Origin: an uncultured Lachnospiraceae bacterium
GTDB taxonomy: Bacteria; Bacillota; Clostridia; Lachnospirales; Lachnospiraceae
Direction of reading: 5' to 3'
NCBI GenBank assembly: GCA_910586755.1
Contig: CAJUJM010000007.1
Location: forward strand, 1-60,635
DNA length: 60,635 nt
Made by a program: the position numbers and the translations under genes. Position 1 is the first letter of the stretch. Each line of letters opens with the position of its first letter. This document shows positions 49,465 through 58,256 of this stretch, piece after piece. The notes beneath the pieces were generated by a model. The model was given only the letters and a program-made list of their open reading frames with translations, was not told where the DNA came from and searched no databases.

Positions 49465-49560
49465 AAATCATTCCTCCTTAAAGTTTTTTATTAGTTTACT
49501 AAACTCAAGGTCTGGTTTCAATACTTTAGGATTGAAATGCTTTCTGGATGTAATGAACTG

Positions 49561-50046
49561 TTATTTCCCGTTAATATAATTTACCAGTCCGCCGGCTTCA
49601 ATAAGCTTCTGCATAAAGGGCGGGAATGCCTGGCCCTGATAACTCTCATTTCTGGTCTTATTGGTAATAATGCCGGAATCAAAATCAATCTCCACCAGGT
49701 CTCCTCCTTCAATGGCCCTGGCGGCCTCAGGACATTCAATAATGGGCATTCCAATATTAATGGCATTGCGGTAAAAAATCCTTGCAAAGGTCTCTGCAAT
49801 GACGCAGCTAACCCCGGCGCACTTGATGGCTAAAGGCGCATGCTCTCTGGAAGAACCGCAGCCAAAATTTTTATTGGCCACAATAATATCCCCCTTCTGC
49901 ACCTTGTTGACAAACTCCTTATCAATATCCTCCATACAATGCCTGGCCAGTTCTTCCCCCTTAGTAGCATTAAGATACCGGGCCGGGATAATCACGTCGG
50001 TGTCTACATTGTCTCCATATTTAAAAACATTTCCACATGCTTTCAT
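49561..50046 (-). CDS. leuD: 3-isopropylmalate dehydratase small subunit
   Basis: A 161-residue swivel-domain protein: YGDNVDTDVIIPARYLNATK and ANKNFGCGSSREHAPLAIKC (the substrate-binding GSSREH). It lies 62 bases after leuC and completes the isomerase that turns 2-isopropylmalate into 3-isopropylmalate. The length is that of the short archaeal/clostridial type rather than the about 200-residue enterobacterial type. Confidence 0.95.
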   Translation of the reverse strand: MKACGNVFKYGDNVDTDVIIPARYLNATKGEELARHCMEDIDKEFVNKVQKGDIIVANKNFGCGSSREHAPLAIKCAGVSCVIAETFARIFYRNAINIGMPIIECPEAARAIEGGDLVEIDFDSGIITNKTRNESYQGQAFPPFMQKLIEAGGLVNYINGK

Positions 50047-50108
50047 GATCTTACCTCCTTCAACTGTACCGTCAGGGGCAGCTGCAGGCCCCTGAAAATG
50101 CGCTCTTT

Positions 50109-51374
50109 CTATAATCCCAGCTCACAGGGACAGGAAATTTTTCCGGTTACGGCGCTGGCAGCGGCAACTGCCGGGCTTGCCAGATAAACCTCAGACTCCA
50201 CATGTCCCATACGGCCTACAAAGTTGCGGTTGGTAGTGGAAATGCAGCGCTCTCCTGCCGCCAGGATCCCCATATACCCGCCTAAGCAGGGCCCGCAGGT
50301 GGGAGTGCTGACAATGGCTCCTGCCTCAATAAAGATTTCCAGAAGTCCCTCTCTTAAAGCCTGGAGATAAATGGCCTGGGTTGCCGGGATTACGATACAG
50401 CGCACGCCTTTTGCCACCTTGCGCCCCTTCATCACCTGAGCTGCAATGCGGATGTCATCAATCCGCCCGTTGGTGCAGGAACCGATAACCGCCTGCTGGA
50501 TCTCCACCTGGCCTACTTCGTCAATGGTCCTGGTGTTCTCCGGAAGGTGAGGGAAGGCCACCGTAGGCTTCAGCCTGGACAGATCGATGGTAATCACCTG
50601 CTCGTATTCCGCATCCCCGTCAGCCTGGTATACTGTAAACTCTCTCCCCGAATGTTCCTTTATATATTGTTCAGCCAGGGCGTCCACCGGGAAAATCCCA
50701 TTCTTTCCCCCTGCCTCAATGGCCATGTTGCAGATGGTAAACCGATCATCCATAGACAAATTGGCAATGCCGTCCCCGGTAAATTCCATGGACTTATACA
50801 GGGCTCCGTCTACGCCGATCATGCCGATAATGTGAAGGATTACGTCTTTGCCGCTGACCCATTTGCCAGGCTTTCCGGTAAGGACAAATTTGATGGCTGA
50901 CGGCACTTTAAACCATGCTTTCCCGGTGACCATGCCTGCCGCCATATCCGTGCTTCCCACTCCGGTGGAAAACGCACCCAGCGCGCCGTATGTACAGGTG
51001 TGGGAATCCGCGCCAATTACCGCGTCCCCTGCCACTACCAGGCCTTTCTCCGGAAGCAGGGCATGCTCGATCCCCATCTGGCCTACATCAAAATAGTTGG
51101 TAATCTGGTGACTGCAGGCAAAATCCCGGCAGCACTTGCAGTTCTCTGCGGATTTAATATCCTTATTGGGGATAAAATGGTCCATAACCAGAGCAATTTT
51201 ATCTTTGTCAAAGACCGTCTGGTTGTTCATCTTCTGCATTTCGTTAATGGCAACCGGAGAGGTGATGTCATTTCCCAACACCAAATCCAAATCCGCCTCA
51301 ATAAGCTGGCCCGCCTTTACTTCAGAAAGCCCCGCATGGGCCGCCAATATCTTCTGGGTCATCGTCATTCCCAT
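50109..51374 (-). CDS. leuC: 3-isopropylmalate dehydratase large subunit
   Basis: A 421-residue aconitase-family protein of the LeuC2/HacA length class. Fe-S ligands: GSCTNGRIDDI and TCGPCLGG; substrate residues are around GADSHTCTYGALGAFSTGVG. It begins behind GGAGG and is divergent from a LysR gene, which probably controls it. leuA and leuB are not in the window. Confidence 0.95.
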   Translation of the reverse strand: MGMTMTQKILAAHAGLSEVKAGQLIEADLDLVLGNDITSPVAINEMQKMNNQTVFDKDKIALVMDHFIPNKDIKSAENCKCCRDFACSHQITNYFDVGQMGIEHALLPEKGLVVAGDAVIGADSHTCTYGALGAFSTGVGSTDMAAGMVTGKAWFKVPSAIKFVLTGKPGKWVSGKDVILHIIGMIGVDGALYKSMEFTGDGIANLSMDDRFTICNMAIEAGGKNGIFPVDALAEQYIKEHSGREFTVYQADGDAEYEQVITIDLSRLKPTVAFPHLPENTRTIDEVGQVEIQQAVIGSCTNGRIDDIRIAAQVMKGRKVAKGVRCIVIPATQAIYLQALREGLLEIFIEAGAIVSTPTCGPCLGGYMGILAAGERCISTTNRNFVGRMGHVESEVYLASPAVAAASAVTGKISCPCELGL

Positions 51375-51541
51375 TGTGATATTCCTCCTTTAATGTCTGT
51401 TACACCTTATAAATAGCAACTAATGTCTTATATGGGAAACCTTTTGTCTTTTTCCTGCTTTACATTCTACCATATGTATTGCTATAATAACAATACATAT
51501 AAGGTATATATGCTATAAAGTACAGTTATGGAGATTTCACT

Positions 51542-52432
51542 ATGGAACAGCACCTTTCCCAATATAAGATTTTTTATGAAGTGGCCCGGGCCGGAAACAT
51601 TTCCAAGGCCGCCAAGGAGCTTTATATCAGCCAGCCCGCCATCAGCAAGGCCATTGGCAAACTGGAGGAAAGCTTAAATACTACTTTGTTTTTAAGAAGT
51701 TCCCGGGGAGTTTCCCTGACAGAAGAGGGCGAACTTCTCTATGAGCATGCCCGGGCTGCTTTTGAGTCTCTGTCCCGGGGCGAGGATGCGTTAAAGCGCA
51801 TCCGGGAGTTTAACATGGGGCATCTTCGCATAGGGGTCAGCAATACCCTGTGCAAATATATTCTCCTCCCTTATCTAAAGGGCTTTGTAGAAGAATATCC
51901 CCACGTGCGGATCACCATCGAAAGCCAGGCCAGTATGCATACCCTGATGATGCTGGAGCAGTCCCGGATTGACATCGGTCTGGTGGCAGAGCCTAAGAGC
52001 AAGAAGGGGTTACTCTTTACCCCGGTTTTAGACATCAAGGATGCTTTTGTGGCCACGCCGCAGTATCTGAAAAATCTCCGCCTTCGGGAAGGAGAAGATA
52101 CAGATGTATTCCAAACTGGCACCCTCATGCTTTTGGACAGCCAGAATATGACCCGCCATTATATCGACCAATACCTCTCCGCCCACGAGATGGAACCCCG
52201 CCAGATTTTAGAGGTAACCACTATGGATTTAATCATCGAGTTTGCCAAAATCGGCCTGGGCGTGGGCTGTGTCATCCGGGATTTTGTTCAGGATGAGCTG
52301 GATGCAGGCGCTCTTATAGAGCTTCCCCTGAAAACTCCCATTCCCAAACGAACCATCGGGTTTGCCTGCAGCGCCCTAAACCACTCCCGGGCCCTGTCCA
52401 TGTTTTTACAATTTTTCAGACAGCAGGTGTAG
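51542..52432 (+). CDS. LysR-family transcriptional regulator
   Basis: A 296-residue LysR protein. HTH: FYEVARAGNISKAAKELYIS followed by QPAISKAIGKLEESL. The co-inducer domain has LRIGVSNTLCKYILLPYL and GLVAEPKSKKGLLF. It is divergent from leuCD over 167 bases that contain AT-rich, partly palindromic sequence (ATACATATAAGGTATATAT), a likely shared binding site. Control of leuCD is inferred from this arrangement. Confidence 0.92.
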   Translation: MEQHLSQYKIFYEVARAGNISKAAKELYISQPAISKAIGKLEESLNTTLFLRSSRGVSLTEEGELLYEHARAAFESLSRGEDALKRIREFNMGHLRIGVSNTLCKYILLPYLKGFVEEYPHVRITIESQASMHTLMMLEQSRIDIGLVAEPKSKKGLLFTPVLDIKDAFVATPQYLKNLRLREGEDTDVFQTGTLMLLDSQNMTRHYIDQYLSAHEMEPRQILEVTTMDLIIEFAKIGLGVGCVIRDFVQDELDAGALIELPLKTPIPKRTIGFACSALNHSRALSMFLQFFRQQV

Positions 52433-52448
52433 CCGGCTGGACGCTTGT

Positions 52449-53087
52449 TTATTTTTCTATCAAATCTTCCATTGTGCAGCCAAGTGTTTTTGAAAGGCGA
52501 TATACGGTATCAGCACTTGCTCTGTTTATATCCTTGTTGCGCTGCTCATACATCTGAATGGAACGAAGGCTGACGCCGGATTTCTGTGCAAGTTCAGCTT
52601 GTGTACAGCCATATGCAGCACGAAGCCGCTTTAAGTTGGTGTCCGGGAAACAGTCTCTGATTCGGTTATTTGCAATATCCACAAACTTGGAGATATCTGC
52701 CTCATGGAGAGTGTAGTACATTTGCTGAAGGTCCTGAAAAGAGAGCGCCTTGAAAATTTCACTGTACTTTCTTGCAGAAAACCATTGATAATAGGCAACC
52801 ACCCAACCGGCCCAGTATTCTTTCGAGCGTCCGAAATGTTCCCCGGGTTCGTTAGTAATTTCTTTTCCCATTGTTTCAAAGACGATTTCACCAACAATTT
52901 CTATCCCGCTTTTCCCTGCAAGACAGGCCGGCTCGCCGTTTTCCATTCTCTTACTTATAGTGCTTGCCAAAAACAGCTTTACAAAATCACTCCCCGCAAT
53001 GCCGCAGGTATTTATGGAATAGTCAAAGGCATCTCCCAATACCGATTGAGCCTTATTTAGATATATTTCTTGGTATGCGTGGGTCAT
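52449..53087 (-). CDS. XRE-domain antitoxin-like partner of DUF3990
   Basis: A 212-residue protein. The first 140 residues are an unrecognised helical domain (SINTCGIAGSDFVKLFLAST; WAGWVVAYYQWFSARKYSEI). The end is an HTH_3 domain: LKRLRAAYGCTQAELAQKSG and RSIQMYEQRNKDINRASADT. ATG at 53087 lies after GAGGAGGT inside the last codons of the DUF3990 gene, giving a 35-base overlap. The pair has the order and overlap of a type II toxin-antitoxin unit, with this protein as the DNA-binding antitoxin; this is inferred. Confidence 0.75.
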   Translation of the reverse strand: MTHAYQEIYLNKAQSVLGDAFDYSINTCGIAGSDFVKLFLASTISKRMENGEPACLAGKSGIEIVGEIVFETMGKEITNEPGEHFGRSKEYWAGWVVAYYQWFSARKYSEIFKALSFQDLQQMYYTLHEADISKFVDIANNRIRDCFPDTNLKRLRAAYGCTQAELAQKSGVSLRSIQMYEQRNKDINRASADTVYRLSKTLGCTMEDLIEK

Positions 53088-53745
53088 CGTTTGTGATACC
53101 TCCTCTGATAATATCCTGGATATACAAACCATCACTTTCTTCTTCAAGCATTTCGAGATAAAGCTGATTTGCTTTATCATCCCTTGCTTTACGAAAAACG
53201 TAGAATTCTTCTTTTTCAGCAACATCAAAGCCTTCAAACTGAATACGGGAAAATGCAAACTTTGATTTAAGAACAACCTGTTCGCCAAGTTTTCCGAGGC
53301 ACATTGCCCTTGCAAGCTGCTGGACGGAAATTCCGTTATTCAAAAAGGACTCAGCATAATCAAAGTAAGAATCGTCTGCACGATAGCCCGTTATCAAATC
53401 GTATGCGTTCACATTTATTCCGAAATTGTCAATCAGATACCTTTTCGCTCTCCGTGCAACAGGTGTTTTTATTGCAAACAGGCGATGATCGACAAGAATG
53501 GCAATCCAGTTAAGAATTGTATAGTCAGGACTGTTCAGGTTTAGGATGTTCAAAAATTCTGTGTCCAATGTATATCGATTGGAAAAACCATCCCTAAGAG
53601 AAGAAACTGCCCATTCCTTTGCAAGTCCTTCACTTTCGGTGCAGTAAAATCCCAATCCGAAATCGTTTGTTTTCTTGCCCTCACCAAAGGTTGGAACTTC
53701 TACAATTTTTTCTGATCCATGAAACAGGGTAATTTCTTTATCCAT
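53053..53745 (-). CDS. DUF3990 protein, putative ADP-ribosyltransferase-like toxin
   Basis: A 230-residue soluble protein. The start TLFHGSEKIVEVPTFGEGKK then TNDFGLGFYCTESEGLAKEW is the DUF3990 hallmark, and GYRADDSYFDYAESFLNNGI and LGKLGEQVVLKSK follow. HG-S, GFYCT and EQVV fall in the order of the H-Y-E/Q residues of ADP-ribosyltransferase folds, so an ART-like activity is possible. It overlaps an XRE gene, and the pair probably is a toxin-antitoxin or stress module. Start at 53745 with GGAGG. Confidence 0.75.
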   Translation of the reverse strand: MDKEITLFHGSEKIVEVPTFGEGKKTNDFGLGFYCTESEGLAKEWAVSSLRDGFSNRYTLDTEFLNILNLNSPDYTILNWIAILVDHRLFAIKTPVARRAKRYLIDNFGINVNAYDLITGYRADDSYFDYAESFLNNGISVQQLARAMCLGKLGEQVVLKSKFAFSRIQFEGFDVAEKEEFYVFRKARDDKANQLYLEMLEEESDGLYIQDIIRGGITNDDPRIPRNISK

Positions 53746-53869
53746 TTGCAATACCTCCAATCCTACCTATCATTATAGTATCACTTTAGTGATAGTTTAT
53801 CAAGAGTTTTCGGATAATATTACGCAAGGGGCTGTCTTTCGGGAATAGCAATTTTCGCCCCTGATTCCT

Positions 53870-53940
53870 AAGAAAGAGAGAACTTCGTGAAATTCAGGCG
53901 TTTACAAGCCTTCGATGTTCCACGAAATTCTCTCTTTCTT
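53870..53940. terminator. Long hairpin between ilvC and the DUF3990 pair
   Basis: AAGAAAGAGAGAACTTCGTG pairs with CACGAAATTCTCTCTTTCTT (20 bp, one wobble) over a 31-base loop that has its own AGGC/GCCT. T-run on the plus strand (TTTTTTCT). Probably ends ilvC transcription on the minus strand; the polarity is unclear. Confidence 0.6.
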
Positions 53941-53975
53941 TTTTCTATCCTTATTTGGGGGTATCGAAAACACAC

Positions 53976-54986
53976 TTAGTTGTTGATCAGCTTGTCCGTT
54001 TCGCTCCAGCTGTACAGCTTGCGAAGCTCTGTTCCCACCTTCTCTAAGGGGTGCTCTGCCTCCAGCTTTCTCATTGCATTAAAGTGAGGAGCGCCTGCCT
54101 GGTTCTCCAGCATCCAATCCTTTGCAAAGGTGCCGTCCTGGATGTCCTTTAAGATCTGCTTCATCGCTTTCTTAGTATCGTCGGTAATGATCTTGGGGCC
54201 GGTAATATAATCGCCGTACTCAGCAGTATTGGAGATGGAATATCTCATGCCTGCAAAGCCGCTCTCATAGATTAAGTCTACAATCAGCTTCATCTCATGA
54301 ATACACTCAAAATATGCGTTTTCCGGAGCATAGCCTGCATCTACCAGGGTCTCAAAGCCTGCTTTCATCAGAGCGCAGACGCCGCCGCATAAAACTGCCT
54401 GCTCGCCGAACAGATCCGTCTCTGCCTCCACACGGAAGGTGGTCTCCAAAATACCTGCCCTTGCTCCGCCAATGGCTAAACCGTAAGCCAGCGCTTTCTC
54501 CATTGCCTTGCCGGAAGCGTCCTGATAAACCGCAACCAGACAGGGGGTTCCTCTTCCCCTCTGATACTCGCTTCTAACGGTGTGGCCGGGAGCCTTGGGA
54601 GCGATCATGGTAACATCTACAAATTTAGGCGGTATAATCTGGCCGAAGTGAATTGCAAAGCCGTGAGCAAACATCAGCATATCGCCTTCCTTTAAGTTGG
54701 GCTCAATGGATTCTTTGTAAAGTTTGCCCTGCTTCTCATCATTAATTAAGATCATTATGATATCCGCCTTCTTGGTTGCCTCTGCCGCCGTGTACACCTC
54801 AAAACCTGCCGCCTCAGCTTTTGCCCAGGACTTGCTGCCCTCGTAAAGACCGATAATTACCTTCTGCCCGGACTCTTTTAAGTTTAATGCGTGTGCATGG
54901 CCCTGGCTGCCATAACCGATAATCGCAATGGTCTTGCCCTCTAAAAGCGCCATATTACAGTCTTCCTGATAGTAAATCTTTGCCAT
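53976..54986 (-). CDS. ilvC: Ketol-acid reductoisomerase
   Basis: A 336-residue class I KARI. The Rossmann loop is IAIIGYGSQGHAHALNLKES, then MIAPKAPGHTVRSEYQRGRG and the C-terminal knotted domain with ETDLFGEQAVLCGGVCALMK (Mg-binding Asp/Glu) and GMRYSISNTAEYGD. Start ATG at 54986 after AAGGAGG. It follows ilvN by about 60 bases. It acts in valine, isoleucine and leucine synthesis. Confidence 0.96.
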   Translation of the reverse strand: MAKIYYQEDCNMALLEGKTIAIIGYGSQGHAHALNLKESGQKVIIGLYEGSKSWAKAEAAGFEVYTAAEATKKADIIMILINDEKQGKLYKESIEPNLKEGDMLMFAHGFAIHFGQIIPPKFVDVTMIAPKAPGHTVRSEYQRGRGTPCLVAVYQDASGKAMEKALAYGLAIGGARAGILETTFRVEAETDLFGEQAVLCGGVCALMKAGFETLVDAGYAPENAYFECIHEMKLIVDLIYESGFAGMRYSISNTAEYGDYITGPKIITDDTKKAMKQILKDIQDGTFAKDWMLENQAGAPHFNAMRKLEAEHPLEKVGTELRKLYSWSETDKLINN

Positions 54987-55047
54987 TTGTATTTCCTCCT
55001 TATCAATTCCCTGATATATAAATTTTGATCCCTTTCCCCTGCTGTGG

Positions 55048-55548
55048 TCAGGGAAGGTAACGGACATCGTCAACACCCCTGGAAAGCCCGGTGAGACCGG
55101 TTCTGGCCACCTCTAAAATCTCGTAGTCTTCCAAAAGGTTCAAAAGCGCCTCCAGCTTGGACTGGTCGCCTGTCAGCATAACTGTCAAAGACTCCTTTCC
55201 CACATCCACAATCGTGGCGCGGAATATATCGGAGATCGCATTGACTGCCTGGCGGTCTGCGGCATTGGCCTTTACCTTGACCATAATCAGCTCCCGGTAT
55301 ACCGAATGTCCCATTCTTAATTCCTTAATGTCCCGGACATCTTCTAACTTGCGGAGCTGCTTTTCAATCTGCTCCAGAACCTGCTGGTCGCCAAACGAAA
55401 CCACCGTCATCCTGGAATACCTTTCGTCTGCTGTAACGCCTACTGTAAGGCTCTCAATGTTGTATCCGCGGCGGCTGAACAGTGATGCCACCCGCGCCAG
55501 AACACCGGCTGTATTGTCTACCAGCAATGATAATACGATTCTATCCAT
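55048..55548 (-). CDS. ilvN: Acetolactate synthase regulatory subunit
   Basis: A 166-residue protein with an N-terminal ACT domain (IVLSLLVDNTAGVLARVASL; GYNIESLTVGVTADERYSRM) and the ALS small-subunit C-terminal domain (IFRATIVDVGKESLTVMLTG). It gives valine feedback to the large subunit. ilvB, the usual upstream neighbour, is absent; here ilvN begins the ilvN-ilvC unit behind a region without an evident T-box. Confidence 0.93.
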   Translation of the reverse strand: MDRIVLSLLVDNTAGVLARVASLFSRRGYNIESLTVGVTADERYSRMTVVSFGDQQVLEQIEKQLRKLEDVRDIKELRMGHSVYRELIMVKVKANAADRQAVNAISDIFRATIVDVGKESLTVMLTGDQSKLEALLNLLEDYEILEVARTGLTGLSRGVDDVRYLP

Positions 55549-55709
55549 AGCGTCCCCCTGTCTTTTTGTATATAACATTAATCATAGCAATCTATGATGC
55601 CTTTGTCAATTAGTTAAATGGAATGGTTTCTATGAATGTTGGTTATGGACTGGCATCAATCCCTGTTGCTTCTATATATTAATATTAACCAGAAAAAGGG
55701 GGATTTCCC

Positions 55710-56669
55710 ATGAATCTTCTCAAATCCGCCCAGACCGATGATTCTCTTACATCACGCGGGCTTCTACAGATCAATGTGGTCTCTATCCAGAATAACTTTC
55801 CCATTACCGACGCCACCATTTCCATTGCTTCCAAAGATAATCCGGATCAGGTAATTGAACAGGTGGGCACCAACTCCTCCGGCCAGACTGAACAGATCTC
55901 TCTGCCTGCGCCTCCCTTAGATTACAGCTTTGATCCCAATGGCCCTGTTCCCTACTCGGAATATGTGGTGTCCGTCCAGGCTCCCGGATTCCGCCCCATT
56001 ACCGTAAGCGGCACGGAAGTCCTGCCTGATGCCACCGCCATTCAGCCCATCCGTCTGACACCGGAGAGCCAGCCGGAGGAACAGTCCCTGATCACCATCC
56101 CGGAGCACACTCTGGTAGGCGACTATCCGCCTAAAATTGCAGAATCAGAAATTAAACCAGTCAATGAAAGCGGTGAGATCGTTTTAAGCCGGGTGGTAAT
56201 CCCCCAGACCATTGTGGTTCACGATGGGCCTCCTTCCAACCAGAGCGCCACAAATTACTATGTGCCTTACCGGGATTACATTAAAAATGTTGCTTCCAGC
56301 GAAATCTACTCTACCTGGCCCAGATCAACCATTACGGCCAATGTACTGGCCATTATGTCCTTTACCTTGAACCGGGTATATACGGAGTGGTATCGGAACC
56401 AGGGCTACGACTTTACCATCACCTCCTCCACTGCCTTTGATCACAAATGGATTTATGATCGAAATATTTTTGAGAGTATCTCTGTGGTGGTAGATGAAAT
56501 TTTCGATAATTACTTATCCCGTCCGGGAGTACGCCAGCCCATTTTGACTCAGTATTGCGACGGAAAGCGGGTTCGCTGCCCCAATTGGATGGCCTTTGGG
56601 CGGATAGGTATCAAGGCGGCCGCCCCAGCTGCCGCAAGAGATTTCAAAAAGCGATTTCAAAAGCGCTAA
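55710..56669 (+). CDS. SpoIID-like / peptidoglycan-binding protein, 5 prime part of a split gene
   Basis: The 319-residue frame starts after AAGGGGGA. Residues 1-130 look like a carboxypeptidase-regulatory (prealbumin-like) beta domain (LLQINVVSIQNNFPITDATI). About 185-290 match SpoIID/LytB amidase-enhancer-type proteins: VASSEIYSTWPRSTITANVL, NRVYTEWYRNQGYDFTITSS and QYCDGKRVRCPNWM. There the family consensus (M-S-Q-Y-G) should follow; instead 26 unrelated residues (AFGRIGIKAAAPAAARDFKK and on) lead to a stop. The missing part is present at 58265-58651. In related genomes, as I recall them, both parts are one gene of about 420 codons. SpoIID-type proteins act on peptidoglycan in sporulation. 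Confidence 0.85.
   Translation: MNLLKSAQTDDSLTSRGLLQINVVSIQNNFPITDATISIASKDNPDQVIEQVGTNSSGQTEQISLPAPPLDYSFDPNGPVPYSEYVVSVQAPGFRPITVSGTEVLPDATAIQPIRLTPESQPEEQSLITIPEHTLVGDYPPKIAESEIKPVNESGEIVLSRVVIPQTIVVHDGPPSNQSATNYYVPYRDYIKNVASSEIYSTWPRSTITANVLAIMSFTLNRVYTEWYRNQGYDFTITSSTAFDHKWIYDRNIFESISVVVDEIFDNYLSRPGVRQPILTQYCDGKRVRCPNWMAFGRIGIKAAAPAAARDFKKRFQKR
56578..56600. other. Left junction of the inserted element (attL-like)
   Basis: GCCCCAATTGG-ATG-G, then CCTTTGGG. GGATG (56587-56591) is shared with the right junction, and the octamer CCTTTGGG is the first inner sequence here and the last inner sequence at the right end. Confidence 0.7.
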
Positions 56670-56731
56670 TTTTCCATAAAAAATGCTTGCTTTTTTCTCT
56701 AATCCATGATATTATAACAAAGCTTGAGTAA

Positions 56732-56803
56732 GGCCTCATGGTCAAGCGGTCAAGACGACGCCCTCTCACGGCGTAAACCCGGGTTCGATTCCCGGTGAGG
56801 TCA
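56732..56803 (+). tRNA. tRNA-Glu (anticodon CUC)
   Basis: A cloverleaf of 72 bases: acceptor GGCCTCA with TGAGGTC, D arm GTC/GAC, anticodon stem ACGCC/GGCGT with loop C-T-CTC-A-C, T arm CCGGG-TTCGATT-CCCGG. The anticodon CUC reads GAG. CCA is not encoded. A -10-like TATAAC lies 14 bases upstream and a terminator follows. Unusually, it lies inside the element that splits the SpoIID-like gene. Confidence 0.92.
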
Positions 56804-56808
56804 CTTTA

Positions 56809-56838
56809 AACTGTCGAAAATGTTTCGGCAGTTTTTTT
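56809..56838 (+). terminator. Rho-independent terminator of the tRNA
   Basis: AACTGTCGAAA and TTTCGGCAGTT (11 bp with one G-U) around ATG, followed by a seven-T run. The next 160 bases before the recombinase contain a GCAGCC/GGCTGC hairpin but no gene. Confidence 0.88.
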
Positions 56839-56999
56839 AATTCTTGGGGAGCAGCCAACGCAAACCAAGTGTGTATGCCCGTGTGCACATTTGGCGGCTG
56901 CAAGGGTCGAATTGGCATTGCCCAACATATATCAAAATCTCTGCAAGTTTTTTCTGCCTTTCTCATAAAATTTCTTGAGATTTCTCACAAGGTGATTGT

Positions 57000-58226
57000 A
57001 TGAAAAATGCAGCCCTTTACATTCGAGTATCGACTCATGGCCAGGAGGAACTCTCTCCTGACTCCCAAAAACGTTTGCTGTTGGATTATGCCGAAAAAAA
57101 TCTGTTTCGTGTGGAGGACAGATGGATTTTTCAAGAAAACGGCATTTCCGGGCGGAAAGCAGAGAAGCGGCCCCAATTTCAGCAGATGATTGCAGCAGCC
57201 AAATCCGACGCCCATCCCTTTGACGCTATCCTGGTGTGGAAGTTTTCCCGCTTCGCCAGGAATCAGGAGGAAAGCATTGTCTATAAATCCATGCTCCGCG
57301 GGAAATTCGGCGTAGATGTTATCAGTATTTCCGAGCCCATTATGGAAGGGCCTTTCGGCAGCCTTATTGAGCGGATTATTGAGTGGATGGATGAATTTTA
57401 CTCTATCCGGCTGGCCGGAGACGTAACCCGGGGCATGACCGAGAAGGCCCTGCGGGGCGGTTATCAGGGGCGTCCTCCTCTGGGGTATCGGATTCCTCAC
57501 CCGGGAGGGGAATTAGAAGAAGTCCCGTCAGAGGCCCGGACGGTGCGCCAGATATTCCGCTGGTACGGGATAGATAAAATGAGCTCCTACGCCATTGCCC
57601 GAAAGCTGAATCAGGAGGGACACCGGACATCTTTGGGAAATCCTTTTGAAAAGCGCGGGGTGGAATACATCCTGCAAAATCCTCTTTATGCCGGATATGT
57701 GCGGTGGAACCGGACAGACGGGCAGACCGGCGCAGTTCGGGACAGAAACCATTGGATCACGGCAAAAGGAACTCACCCGGCTATTGTATCCCGGGAACTG
57801 TTTGATTTGGCAGCAGACCGGCTTGGAAAAAACAAGCAGCAGACAGAAGAAAGTTCCTGTGCCTTAAATCCGGGACAAAAACCCTGTGAATTGGTTCACC
57901 ACTGGCTGGGCGGTATCTTAAAATGCCCGGTTTGCGGCCGCAGCCTTTCCTCCTGCCGCCGCAGGCGAAAGACTCTGCCGGACACCTTTTCTTTCCAGTG
58001 CAGCGGGTATTTAAAAGGGACTTGCAAAAAGAATTGTTATGTGGCGGAAAATGTGATTGTGCCTATGGTATTAAAAAATCTCCAGAACACCCGGCCAGAA
58101 CTTTTTCAGGCAGTAACCTCAATGGATTATACCCTATGGGAGAAAAATGCGATTCTCCGCCAGAAAATACGCGGGATTATCTATGAGAAAGACAAGGGAG
58201 AAATCCGAATCCAATATCTGTCATAA
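57000..58226 (+). CDS. Serine recombinase (resolvase/recombinase/zinc-ribbon type)
   Basis: A 408-residue site-specific recombinase. The catalytic resolvase domain starts AALYIRVSTHGQEELSPDSQ with nucleophile Ser11, and DAILVWKFSRFARNQEES carries the Arg pair. The Recombinase domain follows at about 165-270 (GYQGRPPLGYRIPHPGGELE; NQEGHRTSLGNPFEKRGVEY; ILQNPLYAGYVRWNR), then a zinc ribbon (LKCPVCGRSLSSCR and FQCSGYLKGTCKKNCY). It is shorter than phage large serine integrases (450-550), with little coiled coil after the ribbon. AAGGTGAT is the ribosome site. It presumably inserted, and may excise, the element in which it lies. Confidence 0.92.
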   Translation: MKNAALYIRVSTHGQEELSPDSQKRLLLDYAEKNLFRVEDRWIFQENGISGRKAEKRPQFQQMIAAAKSDAHPFDAILVWKFSRFARNQEESIVYKSMLRGKFGVDVISISEPIMEGPFGSLIERIIEWMDEFYSIRLAGDVTRGMTEKALRGGYQGRPPLGYRIPHPGGELEEVPSEARTVRQIFRWYGIDKMSSYAIARKLNQEGHRTSLGNPFEKRGVEYILQNPLYAGYVRWNRTDGQTGAVRDRNHWITAKGTHPAIVSRELFDLAADRLGKNKQQTEESSCALNPGQKPCELVHHWLGGILKCPVCGRSLSSCRRRRKTLPDTFSFQCSGYLKGTCKKNCYVAENVIVPMVLKNLQNTRPELFQAVTSMDYTLWEKNAILRQKIRGIIYEKDKGEIRIQYLS

Positions 58227-58256
58227 GATTTTTCCCGCCTGTTTTATACGCAGCTT

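Noticed and set aside
51375..51541. T-box or leucine leader before leuC
   Set aside because: No T-box core or terminator; the region is short and fits a divergent LysR-controlled promoter.
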